Assembly: GCA_021299185.1 (NCBI GenBank)
Contig: JAJTHZ010000131.1
Span: 1 to 64,000 of the forward strand
DNA length: 64,000 nt
Source: Lysobacteraceae bacterium
Lineage (GTDB): Bacteria > Pseudomonadota > Gammaproteobacteria > Xanthomonadales > Ahniellaceae
Direction of reading: 5' to 3'
Under the pieces are notes generated by a model. That model did no database searches, was not told the DNA's origin, and worked only from the letters and a program-made list of their open reading frames with translations. Each line of letters begins with the position of its first letter. The stretch's first letter is position 1. This document shows positions 53,434 to 64,000 of the stretch, one piece after another. The position numbers and the translations under genes are program-made.

Positions 53434-54801
53434 ATGCGCACCATGCCATTCGCCGCCATCGCGCGCTGCCTCGGCGCGCTCGTCCTGGTCTTCGTTGCAC
53501 TTCCGTCCGCCGCGCAGGAGCAGGTGCTGCGCCTGCACGGCTCCAACACCGTCGGCCAGCGGCTGGCGCCCGCGCTGGTGCGCGAGTGGGCCGCCGCGCG
53601 CGGCCTGGCGGAGGCCGGCAGCGCCCGTCTCGCGGAGGAAGAACTGCGCCTGAGCTTCAGCGGCGGTGGGCGCAGCCTGGTGGTCGACGTGCATTCGCAC
53701 GGCACCGGCACCGGCTACCGCGACCTGCTCGATGGCAAGGCCGACCTGTGGATGGCCTCGCGGCCCGCCACCGTGGTTGAAGTCGCCGGCGCGGTGCGTG
53801 TCGGGCGCCTCGATTCGCCGGCACAGGAGCATGTGATCGCGCTCGATGGCCTCGCCATCATCGTCCACCCCGCGAACCCCGTACGGGGGCTCACGGTCGA
53901 GCAGGTGCGGGACCTGTTTTCCGGACGGATCGACGACTGGTCGGCGGTCGGCGGCCGCCCCGGTCCGGTCAAGCGGTATGCGCGCGACGACAAGTCCGGC
54001 ACCTACGACTCCTTCCGCAGCATGGTGATGCGCGATGCCGGCCTGGCCGCCGGCACCTCGCGCTTCGAGTCGACCGACCAGTTGGCGGCGATGGTGGCGG
54101 CCGACCCGGCCGCGATCGGCTTCGTCGGGCTGGCCGGCGTCGGTCCCGCGCGCGCGGTGCCGGTCGCCGACGCCGGCACGCGGGCGCTGGCCGCCGACCG
54201 CGTCACCGTGGGCACCGAGGACTACGTGCTGTCGCGCCGGTTGTTCCTCTACCACCGCGAGCTGCCGTCCGCGCTGGCCAGCGACTTCATCGAGTTCGCG
54301 CTCGGCGCGCGCGGCCAGGCCGTGGTGGAGCGCATCGGCTTCGTCTCGCAGGACGTGGCGGCGGTGGACGTGGCGCCGCGCACCGACGTCTCGAACGAGT
54401 ATCTCGGCCTGGTGCAGGGCGCGCGGCGGCTGTCTCTGAACTTCCGTTTCGGCGCCCGTGCGGCCCTGCTCGACAACAAGGCGCTGCGCGACGTCGAGCG
54501 ACTGGCCGACTACCTGCGCCGCCCGGGCGTGGGCGAACTGGACGTGATCCTGCTCGGCTTCACCGACGGCCACGAGATCGGCACCTACCAGGCCATCAGC
54601 CTGTCCAACGAGCGCGTGGACCTGGTGGCGCAGGCGCTCGGCGAGCGCGGCGTCGGCGCGCGTCGCGTGCGCGGCATGGGTTACGTCGCGCCAGTCGCCA
54701 GCAACGAAACCGACCTCGGCCGCGCACGCAATCGTCGCGTCGAGGTCTGGGTGCGACCGCGCGACGCGGCAGGGTCGCCGGCGGTGGCGAGGGGGCCTTA
54801 G
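53434..54801 (+). CDS. PstS-like substrate-binding domain fused to OmpA-like domain
   Basis: This 455-residue protein has a signal peptide (1-27). The PBP-like domain (about 30-315) starts VLRLHGSNTVGQRLAPALV, with TGTGYRDLLDGKADLWMASRPA, GLAIIVHPANPV and DDKSGTYDSFRSMV, all resembling PstS-type phosphate-binding proteins. The C-terminal OmpA-like domain (about 335-440) has ILLGFTDGHEIGTYQAISLSNERVDLVAQAL and GRARNRRVEVWV, which bind peptidoglycan. No pst transporter genes are next to it. The ligand may be phosphate or another anion. Terminal residues are Ala/Gly/Pro-rich and meet the repeat array. Confidence 0.88.
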   Translation: MRTMPFAAIARCLGALVLVFVALPSAAQEQVLRLHGSNTVGQRLAPALVREWAAARGLAEAGSARLAEEELRLSFSGGGRSLVVDVHSHGTGTGYRDLLDGKADLWMASRPATVVEVAGAVRVGRLDSPAQEHVIALDGLAIIVHPANPVRGLTVEQVRDLFSGRIDDWSAVGGRPGPVKRYARDDKSGTYDSFRSMVMRDAGLAAGTSRFESTDQLAAMVAADPAAIGFVGLAGVGPARAVPVADAGTRALAADRVTVGTEDYVLSRRLFLYHRELPSALASDFIEFALGARGQAVVERIGFVSQDVAAVDVAPRTDVSNEYLGLVQGARRLSLNFRFGARAALLDNKALRDVERLADYLRRPGVGELDVILLGFTDGHEIGTYQAISLSNERVDLVAQALGERGVGARRVRGMGYVAPVASNETDLGRARNRRVEVWVRPRDAAGSPAVARGP

Positions 54802-54957
54802 GGGATAGGGCCCAGGGTATAGGGCCCAGGGCCCAGGGATGGCGTGCGTTGTCGCAGATCAGAGGGTGTGGGCGGCAGTTCGGCGCGCAGCCGTCGGGCA
54901 CCGCCGCAAGAGTGTTACCTTCGGCTGGGCCCTGGGCCCTGTTTCCTGGGCCCTGAG
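54801..54957. repeat. GGGCCCAGGG/TATAG repeat array with inverted arms (locus 4)
   Basis: This array fills the whole gap between two convergent genes. The left arm (54801-54838) has GGGATAGGGCCCAGGG, TATAGGGCCCAGGG and GCCCAGGG. The right arm (54925-54957) has CTGGGCCCTGGGCCC and CCTGGGCCCTGAGG. The 86-base interior is unique except for ACCTTCGGCT (54917-54926), the reverse complement of AGCCGAAGGT beside a unit at 37507. The shared flank supports one element family. Confidence 0.85.
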
Positions 54958-54967
54958 GGCCAAGCCC

Positions 54968-55723
54968 TCACGCCTTGGCCTTCAACCGCGCCACCAGCGC
55001 CCTCAAGGTCGTCTGCGTCTCGTCGCTGAACCAGCGTTCGAGGAACGCGCTGTCGTCGGCGCGCTGGGCGTCGTCGAGCGCAGCGTGCAGGTCGGCGCGC
55101 GCGATGCGGCGGGTTTCGGCCATCGCCTCCGGGGGCAGCGCGAGGTGGGCCCGGCACCATTCGATCGCGCGCGCGACCACGGCGTCGGCATCGGCGAGTT
55201 CGTCGACGAAGCCGATGCGATGCGCCTCGTCGGACTCGATCATCGCGCCGGCGACCAGCAGGCGCTCGGCGCGGTGCGCGCCGAGCAGGCGGCGCAGCGC
55301 GAACTGGATCGCGGCCGGCACCGACAGGCCGACCTGCACCTCGTTGAGGCCGATGCGATACGCGCCGCGCGCCATCACGCGCCAGTCGCAGAACAGCGCC
55401 AGCACGGCGCCGCCGGCCGGGCTGTGGCCGCCGATCGCGGCCGCCACCGGCAAGGGGCTGCGGCCGAGCGCGGCCATCACACCGTTGAAGTCGGCCCAGA
55501 AGGCGCGCATGCCGGCGCGATCGAGCGCCAGCAGCGCCGGCACGTCGAGTCCCGCGGAGAACAGGCCGGGGCGCCCGGACAGCACGATCGCGCGCGCGCC
55601 ACCTGCGGGGGCCGCCTGCACGGCCTCGCGCAGCGCGCGCACCAGCGCGGGGTCGAGCGCGTTCGCCGGCGGGCGTGCGAGGCGCAGTTCCAGCACGGCG
55701 TCGTGGCGGATCGTTTCCAGCAT
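54968..55723 (-). CDS. Enoyl-CoA hydratase/isomerase family protein
   Basis: This 251-residue crotonase-fold protein has the oxyanion-hole turns GLFSAGLDVPALLALD (about 52-67) and GHSPAGGAVLALFCDWRVMA (about 98-117). In the catalytic segment, LNEVQVGLSVPAAIQFALRR keeps one Glu, and the second hydratase position is not obvious. This resembles delta3,delta2-enoyl-CoA isomerases more than hydratases. The reaction is uncertain. It is divergent from the copper chaperone gene. Confidence 0.87.
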   Translation of the reverse strand: MLETIRHDAVLELRLARPPANALDPALVRALREAVQAAPAGGARAIVLSGRPGLFSAGLDVPALLALDRAGMRAFWADFNGVMAALGRSPLPVAAAIGGHSPAGGAVLALFCDWRVMARGAYRIGLNEVQVGLSVPAAIQFALRRLLGAHRAERLLVAGAMIESDEAHRIGFVDELADADAVVARAIEWCRAHLALPPEAMAETRRIARADLHAALDDAQRADDSAFLERWFSDETQTTLRALVARLKAKA

Positions 55724-55786
55724 GGGCTTCGCGGATCGTCGATGGGGTGGGGCTATGATACGGTGGCCTCTCCATGGAGTTCGCCG

Positions 55787-56239
55787 ATGCGTGCCCTCTT
55801 CGCTGCCATCCTGCTCGCTGCCTCGACCCTAGCCGTCGCCAAGGACCCGGTCATCGACCGCGCCTGGATCCGCGAGGCGCCGCCCGGCGCGCCCGCGCAT
55901 GCCGGCTTCATGTCGATCGAGGGCGGTTCGCGCGACATCGAGATCGTCGGCGCGCGCAGCGACGACTTCGGCCGCGTCGAGATCCACGAGATGCTGGAGG
56001 AGAACGGCATGATGAAGATGCGCCCGCTGGAGCGGCTGGAGGTCGCGGCGGGCGCGCGGGTCACGCTGGCGCCGGGTGCCGAGCACCTGATGCTGTTCGA
56101 CGCCAAGCGGCCGCTGGCGGCGGGCGACAAGGTCACGATCACCTTCGAACTCGCCAAGGGCGATCCGGTCGCGGTCGAGTTCGCCGTCGCCAAGGCCGCG
56201 CCCGCCAAGGGCGACGAACACGCCCACCACGGGCACTGA
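55787..56239 (+). CDS. Copper chaperone PCu(A)C family protein
   Basis: This 150-residue periplasmic protein has a signal peptide (1-18). The cupredoxin-like PCu(A)C domain has PGAPAHAGFMSIE and VEIHEMLEENGMMKMRPL, where His and Met ligands form the copper(I) site. APGAEHLMLFDAKRPLAAGDKVTITFEL follows. The His-rich tail (EHAHHGH) may bind more metal. It delivers copper to cytochrome oxidase in related bacteria. It is a single gene. Confidence 0.93.
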   Translation: MRALFAAILLAASTLAVAKDPVIDRAWIREAPPGAPAHAGFMSIEGGSRDIEIVGARSDDFGRVEIHEMLEENGMMKMRPLERLEVAAGARVTLAPGAEHLMLFDAKRPLAAGDKVTITFELAKGDPVAVEFAVAKAAPAKGDEHAHHGH

Positions 56240-56264
56240 CGGCCGCGGTCGTCGCGCCGCCGCC

Positions 56265-56665
56265 TCAGGTGGCGGCGGCGCGCACGGCGTCGGGCAGCGG
56301 GATGCTGCGCCCGCTGGACGGGTCGATCCAGACCAGCACGCTGTTGCCGTCTGCGTGCACGCGCGCGGTGTCGTCCGCGCTGGCGATCGTGAAGCCGATC
56401 GTGAGGCTGCTGTTGCCAACGCGTTCCACCGCCAAGGCCACGCGCAGGACCGCGGGCCATTCGACCTGGCGCCGGTAGTTGATGGTCTGCGCGGCGATCA
56501 CCGGCGCGCTGTCGGGCGTGCGCCACGGACCGGGCAAGGAGGCGAACCAGCGCAGCCGCGCCTCCTCCACATAGGTCGCGTAGGTCGCGTTGTTGACGTG
56601 GCCGTAGGCGTCCATGTCGCCCCAGCGCACGTCGATCCGCGCGTCCAGCAAACGCCTGCCTTCGC

Positions 56666-56669
<4 letters not shown>
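56265..56669 (-). CDS. Acyl-CoA thioesterase, 4HBT/hotdog family (YbgC-like)
   Basis: This 134-residue hotdog-fold protein has the 4HBT signature [30 protein letters not shown] (about 13-42), where the Asp of WGDMD is the catalytic residue. [15 protein letters not shown] follows. It hydrolyses acyl-CoA thioesters; chain length is not predictable. It begins with GTG at 56669, which overlaps the UvrA stop by four bases (GTGA), so translation is coupled to uvrA. Confidence 0.9.
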
Positions 56670-59512
<2,843 letters not shown>

Positions 59513-59660
59513 GGTGCGGGGAATCGCCGGGTGACGGACTGCGCATGATATCTCCCGCGCGTGAAGGCGTCCCCGCGACGGGCGCGGCCCGCGCCGATCC
59601 TGCCAGCCCGCTGTCAGCATCCATCCGTCGCACGAGGCCCCGGCTGCGAGCCGCGGTGTG

Positions 59661-61640
59661 CTATTCGAAGCTGTCGGCGAAGATCGGGTCGGGCACGAAC
59701 TCGACGGCGCCGAGGTCCTCGACGTCGGTGCCGGTCGCGATGGTCCGCTGGATCTTGGGCCGCCCGTAGAAGTCGCGGGTCGGGGCCAGCAGGAGCGGCG
59801 TGCAGCGATCGCGCAGGATCGGGGGCGGCGCGAAGCTCGCGTCGAAGCTGTAGCTGCCGAACACGGGATTGAAGGTGCCGGTCCCGGGGTCGGCCAGTCG
59901 GGTCACCGCGACGTAGTCCGGGTCGGTCGCGCTGGGGAATTGGCCGCACCAGCGCAGCGTGAGGTTGGTCGCCGCCGCGGTCCCGAAGCGCAGTCGAGGG
60001 CTGGTCGAGGCCGTGAACACATTGGCCCACAGTTCGGCCGTCGCCGCGCCGTCCAGTTGCAACAGCCCGTCCTGGGTGTTGCGGGCGAAGGTGTTGCTGG
60101 TGAGCTGCATCGACGAGCCACCCGGCGTGCCGGCGAAGTCGTCGACCCGCAGCAGCGTGCTGGAGGCGCCCGCCACGATGTTGTCCACCATCAGGCTGCT
60201 GCGGAGCCCGCCGCTGGATGCCCCACCGTCGGGGCTGCCGCGCAGTTCGAACAGCGTCTGCACCGCCTCGTTGTCCTCGATCCTCGCTCGGCGCAGGGTC
60301 ACCGGGCCGCTCACGAGGGGAAGGAAATCGGTGGCGCCGGGCACGCCGTCGTAGGCGTTGCCGGTGATCCGGACGCAGGCGCCGCACTGCAGCAGGCTGC
60401 AGTCGTCGAGCGCAGGCTCCAGCACGAGTTCGCTGATCTGCCGCGCAACGCGGAGCGCGCTGGCGAAGTCCCCGCCGCCGGGGTTGGTGTTGCGGCTGGC
60501 GGGTCGCGCCGTGTTCTGGTCCAGCCAGACGTTGCGCAGCCGGAAACTCGGCTCGGTGGCCGGTGGCGGCGAGGCGCCGCTGCGGGTGTTGTAGCCCAGC
60601 ACGCACATCCCGCCGCTGTTCTGGCCGCGATTGTTCGCGATCCACAGCACGCCGGACTCGCCCGGTGCCGCGCCGAGGTCGCGATAGCTGCTGCCGGCGG
60701 TCGGCGCGACGCCGAGATCGAGCGAGATGGCGAGAGGGCAGGCGATGGCGAGCAGTGGATCGTTCTCGATGTTGCCGAACACGAGCGCGGCGCCGCCATC
60801 GACCGGGCGCGGCTGGTAGCCGCCACCGGCGTAGCTGCCCTGGCAGAACATCGCCGATCCGAAGCGCGCCTGGTTGTTGATGATCGAACCGGACGCGTGC
60901 ACCACCGATGCGTGCCGCGTGCTTTCCGGCAAGATGCCGGCCGTGCGGCTGCCACCGCAGAAGATCCCGCCGCCCTGGTTGAGCGCGATGTTGGCGTCGA
61001 TCTCCGCGCCTTCGGTGATGAACAGGTCGACCCGCTCGAAGGGTTCACTGGTGATCGTCCGGCTGCCGCCGGCCGCGATTCCGCCGCCGTAAACGGCGGT
61101 GTTGCCCCCGATCACCGTGCCGAACCCGAGCAGCACCGACGCCGCGCCGAACACCGACAGCCCGCCCCCGGAGCTGAAGCGGTCCTCGGGGCCGGTGGCA
61201 TCGCCGCGCCGGATGGCGACGCGGCGGATCTGGACGCTCCCGACGCGGCCGTCGATCTGCAACGAAAGCACCGTGCGCGGCAGGCCGCCGGCGCCGTCGA
61301 GCACGGCCCGCGCCGCATCGCCGCTGACCGCCGGGTTGCCGCTCGGCGCGGCATCGCTGCAGTTGGCGTAGCCGCCTTCGATGCGCACGAATCCCTGCGC
61401 CACGGTCGGCTGGTAGACCGCCCCGTTCGCCACCGCATGCGTCTGCGTGCGGAGGTGGATGCGGTGGTCGCCGCTCAAGGGCTCCAGCGCATCGAGGGCG
61501 TCCTGCAGGGTGGCGTGGGTGCAGCCGGCGCCGGTACCGACCGAGACGGTCAGTGCGTGTGCGCCGGGCGTGCAGCCGAGCGTCGCCAGCAGGGCCAGCA
61601 GGGCGTGAAATCGGGACGTCCGGCGGGTGGTCGGGGACAT
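59661..61640 (-). CDS. Secreted beta-helix-like protein, C-terminal IFADSFE
   Basis: This 659-residue protein has a signal peptide (1-29, ending GAHA). It then carries many Gly/Asn-rich segments of parallel beta-helix type ([49 protein letters not shown]). A terminal segment ([20 protein letters not shown]...DFYGRPKI) resembles choice-of-anchor domains. The extreme C-terminus is DPIFADSFE; similar short acidic-aromatic ends recur in exported proteins of this order and may be a sorting signal (inferred). GGAG precedes the ATG at 61640. Function is unknown. Confidence 0.78.
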   Translation of the reverse strand: MSPTTRRTSRFHALLALLATLGCTPGAHALTVSVGTGAGCTHATLQDALDALEPLSGDHRIHLRTQTHAVANGAVYQPTVAQGFVRIEGGYANCSDAAPSGNPAVSGDAARAVLDGAGGLPRTVLSLQIDGRVGSVQIRRVAIRRGDATGPEDRFSSGGGLSVFGAASVLLGFGTVIGGNTAVYGGGIAAGGSRTITSEPFERVDLFITEGAEIDANIALNQGGGIFCGGSRTAGILPESTRHASVVHASGSIINNQARFGSAMFCQGSYAGGGYQPRPVDGGAALVFGNIENDPLLAIACPLAISLDLGVAPTAGSSYRDLGAAPGESGVLWIANNRGQNSGGMCVLGYNTRSGASPPPATEPSFRLRNVWLDQNTARPASRNTNPGGGDFASALRVARQISELVLEPALDDCSLLQCGACVRITGNAYDGVPGATDFLPLVSGPVTLRRARIEDNEAVQTLFELRGSPDGGASSGGLRSSLMVDNIVAGASSTLLRVDDFAGTPGGSSMQLTSNTFARNTQDGLLQLDGAATAELWANVFTASTSPRLRFGTAAATNLTLRWCGQFPSATDPDYVAVTRLADPGTGTFNPVFGSYSFDASFAPPPILRDRCTPLLLAPTRDFYGRPKIQRTIATGTDVEDLGAVEFVPDPIFADSFE

Positions 61641-61739
61641 GGAAGGCTCCGTGCACAGCGGGGTGCTGCCGGGCCCTACCGGAATCCGGTGGCGAAACAG
61701 GACAGCGGCCGCAAACCGCGGCCGGGCGCGCGCCGTCGG

Positions 61740-64000
61740 TCAGCGCCTGGCGACCGCGTCCGCGAGCTGGCGGTGCTGGGCGATCACGCTGGGTTCGGTG
61801 GTCGACCCGGTCGCATCCGCCTGCGCGAGCCGTCGCCGCGCGAGGGGCTGGTCACCCGTCACCACGGCGGCGAGGCCGGCCAGGACGTGGGCGTGCACGC
61901 GCAGTTCGACCTCGTCCTTGCCCGCCCCGTCGAGCAGGGCAAGCGTCGCTTCCGCCGCGCGCCGCGCGCGCGCGTGATCGCCGACCCGGATCGCGGCGTC
62001 GGCGAGGTAGCGCTGGCCGTCGGCCATGAGCGTCGCATCGTCCGGCGCGCGCGCGCGGTCGAGGCCGATCCCCTCGTCGCAGTCCGCGAGCGCTGCCGCG
62101 TCGCCGGTCACCGCGCGTCCCATGCAGCGGACGAAAAGGGCCACTGCCCGCAGATCGTCGCGGCGGGTTCCGGTCGCCTGCAGCGCCGCGAGCGCCGCAT
62201 CCGCATGCGTCCATGCCGCGACGCCATCGCCGCCGCGCCATGCGGCCTCCGCGAGATTGTTGTTGAGCGTGACGGCATCGAGCGATGGCGCCTGGCCGGG
62301 TGCTGCCAGCAGACCGAGGGCGCGCCGCCAGTCCTCGGCCGCGCGCAGGCGATCACCGCCTTCCCAGGCGGCCCAGCCCAGGTTGGTGAGGATGCGCACG
62401 CGCTGCGGGATCGTCGCAGCGTCGCCGTCGCGTTCGCGCAGGCGAAAGGCCTCGTCGAAGGACGCGCGGGCTGCCGCGAGGTCGCCTTCGCGAAGCTGCA
62501 CGGCACCCAGCGCCAGCAGGGGATCGGCGCGCAGGTTGCTGTCGGTGGCGGTGTGTTGCTCGAACAGCGCGTAGGCCTCGCGGGTCAGTGCCGCCTCGTC
62601 CTCCTGGCGGCCCTGCAGGCCCGCCACGGTCGCGCGGTCGAAGCGCAGCGACGCGCGCTCGTACCAGTAACTGGTGTCGGTGTCGGCGGACGCGAGGGCC
62701 GCTTCCGCGGCTTCGAGCACCGCCGCGGCCTCGTCAGGACGCTTGAGGTCACGCAACAGTCTGCCGAGCGTGCGCTCGGCGCGCGCGAGGCTGCCGGGAT
62801 CGAAGCCGGGCGTCGTGCGGCAGCCGTCCAGCGCGCCGCGCAGCGCCGCCTGCGCGGCCCCGGGGTCCGACTTCGCCCGCGCATCGGCCAGCGTGGACTG
62901 CGCGCGGCACCACGTCGCCGGCGCTTCCGCGCGCAGGTCGGGGTCGGCGACGAACCAGGCCGCGAGCGCCGCCTCGGCCTCCGCGGCGCGCCCCAGCATC
63001 ACCAGGCTGGCCGATCGCAGGTGCTGCGCGTTGCACCAGACGGCCCGTCCCTCGGGCCCCGAGTGCTGCGCGGCGGCGATCGCCGCGTCCAGGGTGGACA
63101 CCGCGGCCGCGGCCTGGAAGTTCAGGACCTGCAGCTCGCCGACCGGGGTGAGCACCTCGGCGCGCAGCAGGCCATCGCCCGGGAACCTGCGACCGGCGGT
63201 GGCCGCCGCCGTCGCGAGCACATCCTCGATGCGCGACGGGCGGCCACCACGGGTGCGCGGATTGGCCTCGGCGAAGGTGTCGCGCAGGAACTGCTGCGTG
63301 GCCAGGGCCCGCTGCGAAGCGGCCTCCGCGGCGGACCGGGCCTCGATGTTCACCACCAGCGATGCCGACAGGGCGAACAGCGACAGCGCGCCCAACGCGG
63401 TCCCGAGACGGTGCCGGCGGACGAACTTGCGCAGGACGTAGCTGCGCTCGCCGCGGCGGGCGGCGACCGGCCGTCCCTCGAGCCACGCGCGCAGGTCGGC
63501 GGCCAGCGCGTCGATGGTCGCGTATCGCGCCTCGGGCTCGTCGCGGGTCGCCCGTCGCGCGATCGCGAACAGATCGCGATCGGCGCCTGCGACGCTCTCG
63601 CGCGTCGACGGCCTGGAGCGGTCGGGCTTGCCGCCGAGCAGGCACTGCAGCAGCACGCCGGTGGCGAAGATGTCGATCGCGGTGGTGGTGGGTGCGCCGG
63701 CGATCTGCTCGGGCGCCGCGAACTCGGGCGTGAAGGCGCGCCACACGGTGTGCGTGCGGGGCGAATCCTGGTCGGCGTCGAGCAGGCGCGCGATGCCGAA
63801 ATCGAGCAACCGGAGACGTCCGTTCGCGTCCACCAGCACGTTGGCCGGCTTGACGTCGCGGTGGACCACCAGGTGCCGGTGCGCGAAGGCCAGTGCGTCG
63901 GCGAGCTGCAGCAGCAGGCGAACGCGGGCGTGCGCGTCGAGATCGCGGGCCCGGCAGTGGCTGAGCACGTCCTCGCCGTCGATGAACTCCAAGGCCAGGT
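61740..64000 (-). CDS. Ser/Thr protein kinase with TPR-rich C-terminus, cut by the right edge
   Basis: The visible ~753 residues lack the N-lobe of the kinase. The C-lobe has HRDVKPANVLVD (catalytic loop), LLDFGIARLLD (magnesium loop) and FAAPEQIAGA (activation-segment end). A transmembrane helix (GTALGALSLFALSASLVVNIEA) follows near residue 210 of the visible part. A long cytoplasm-excluded region of TPR-like helices extends to the end. This layout is that of Hanks-type kinases with TPR-type sensor tails, abundant in this group. The start lies beyond 64000. The substrate is unknown. Confidence 0.9.
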   Translation of the reverse strand, partial: LALEFIDGEDVLSHCRARDLDAHARVRLLLQLADALAFAHRHLVVHRDVKPANVLVDANGRLRLLDFGIARLLDADQDSPRTHTVWRAFTPEFAAPEQIAGAPTTTAIDIFATGVLLQCLLGGKPDRSRPSTRESVAGADRDLFAIARRATRDEPEARYATIDALAADLRAWLEGRPVAARRGERSYVLRKFVRRHRLGTALGALSLFALSASLVVNIEARSAAEAASQRALATQQFLRDTFAEANPRTRGGRPSRIEDVLATAAATAGRRFPGDGLLRAEVLTPVGELQVLNFQAAAAVSTLDAAIAAAQHSGPEGRAVWCNAQHLRSASLVMLGRAAEAEAALAAWFVADPDLRAEAPATWCRAQSTLADARAKSDPGAAQAALRGALDGCRTTPGFDPGSLARAERTLGRLLRDLKRPDEAAAVLEAAEAALASADTDTSYWYERASLRFDRATVAGLQGRQEDEAALTREAYALFEQHTATDSNLRADPLLALGAVQLREGDLAAARASFDEAFRLRERDGDAATIPQRVRILTNLGWAAWEGGDRLRAAEDWRRALGLLAAPGQAPSLDAVTLNNNLAEAAWRGGDGVAAWTHADAALAALQATGTRRDDLRAVALFVRCMGRAVTGDAAALADCDEGIGLDRARAPDDATLMADGQRYLADAAIRVGDHARARRAAEATLALLDGAGKDEVELRVHAHVLAGLAAVVTGDQPLARRRLAQADATGSTTEPSVIAQHRQLADAVARR

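Noticed and set aside
59513-59660. Possible LexA (SOS) box upstream of uvrA
   Set aside because: No convincing CTG-N10-CAG palindrome was seen in this gap.

Overview
The window is a G+C-rich, densely packed bacterial chromosome segment. Gene content and order (phoB-phoR-ppk-ppx, tusDCB-tusE, pcnB-folK-panB-panC-panD, dapA-bamC, NAD-type isocitrate dehydrogenase, tsaE-amiC-mutL, QueG, NnrD) fit a gammaproteobacterium of the Xanthomonadales/Lysobacterales type. REP-like palindromes beginning GTGGGAGCG, several large secreted proteins, one ending in IFADSFE, and a TPR-tailed Ser/Thr kinase fit the same group. The placement is inferred from gene content, not from a marker-gene comparison.

Layout. 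1-6.7 kb: a frameshifted secreted-protein gene at the left edge, an AlkA-like DNA glycosylase, DsbC, an S9 peptidase, a CIA30-like protein, a saccharopine-dehydrogenase-like oxidoreductase and a VOC protein. 6.7-14.1 kb (minus): the phosphate/polyphosphate block phoB-phoR-ppk-ppx with a candidate Pho box, preceded by an M48 metalloprotease with TPRs. 14.2-17.6 kb (plus): tusD-tusC-tusB-tusE sulfur relay, glutaredoxin, an AhpD-like protein and NAD-isocitrate dehydrogenase. 17.6-22.5 kb: a secreted metallopeptidase with a small secreted partner, thiD, and a predicted outer-membrane protein with a strong terminator. 22.5-26.7 kb: PhoH-like ATPase, GcvR-like ACT protein, dapA-bamC, fdxA. 26.7-32.7 kb: tRNA-Glu(CTC), pcnB-folK-panB-panC, a candidate small RNA, panD-pgi. 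32.7-41.2 kb: queG, nnrD-tsaE-amiC-mutL, a DUF1684 protein and a small membrane protein. 41.2-46.2 kb (minus): a DJ-1/PfpI-like gene, response regulator, histidine kinase and membrane-anchored serine hydrolase in one apparent operon. 46.3-49.4 kb: a PadR regulator overlapping an ADOP-type orphan MacB/FtsX permease. 49.6-59.5 kb: two enoyl-CoA hydratase-like proteins, an FKBP isomerase, a DUF1289-NUDIX-sulfurtransferase operon, a PBP-OmpA fusion, a PCu(A)C copper chaperone, a thioesterase and UvrA. 59.6-64 kb (minus): a secreted beta-helix-like protein and a Ser/Thr kinase cut by the right edge.

Most of the window is housekeeping. No phage, plasmid, CRISPR, toxin-antitoxin or insertion sequence was seen. 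The least explained material is non-coding. A dispersed family of GGGCCCAGGG/GGGTATAG repeats, mostly in inverted arrangement, fills four intergenic gaps (4.25, 16.3, 37.4-37.8 and 54.8 kb). One gap also carries a 127-bp imperfect tandem repeat. A candidate small RNA with its own promoter and terminator lies between panC and panD. Two genes carry single-base frameshifts at short G/C runs; one of these makes an artificial in-frame fusion of a PfpI-like protein to a response regulator.
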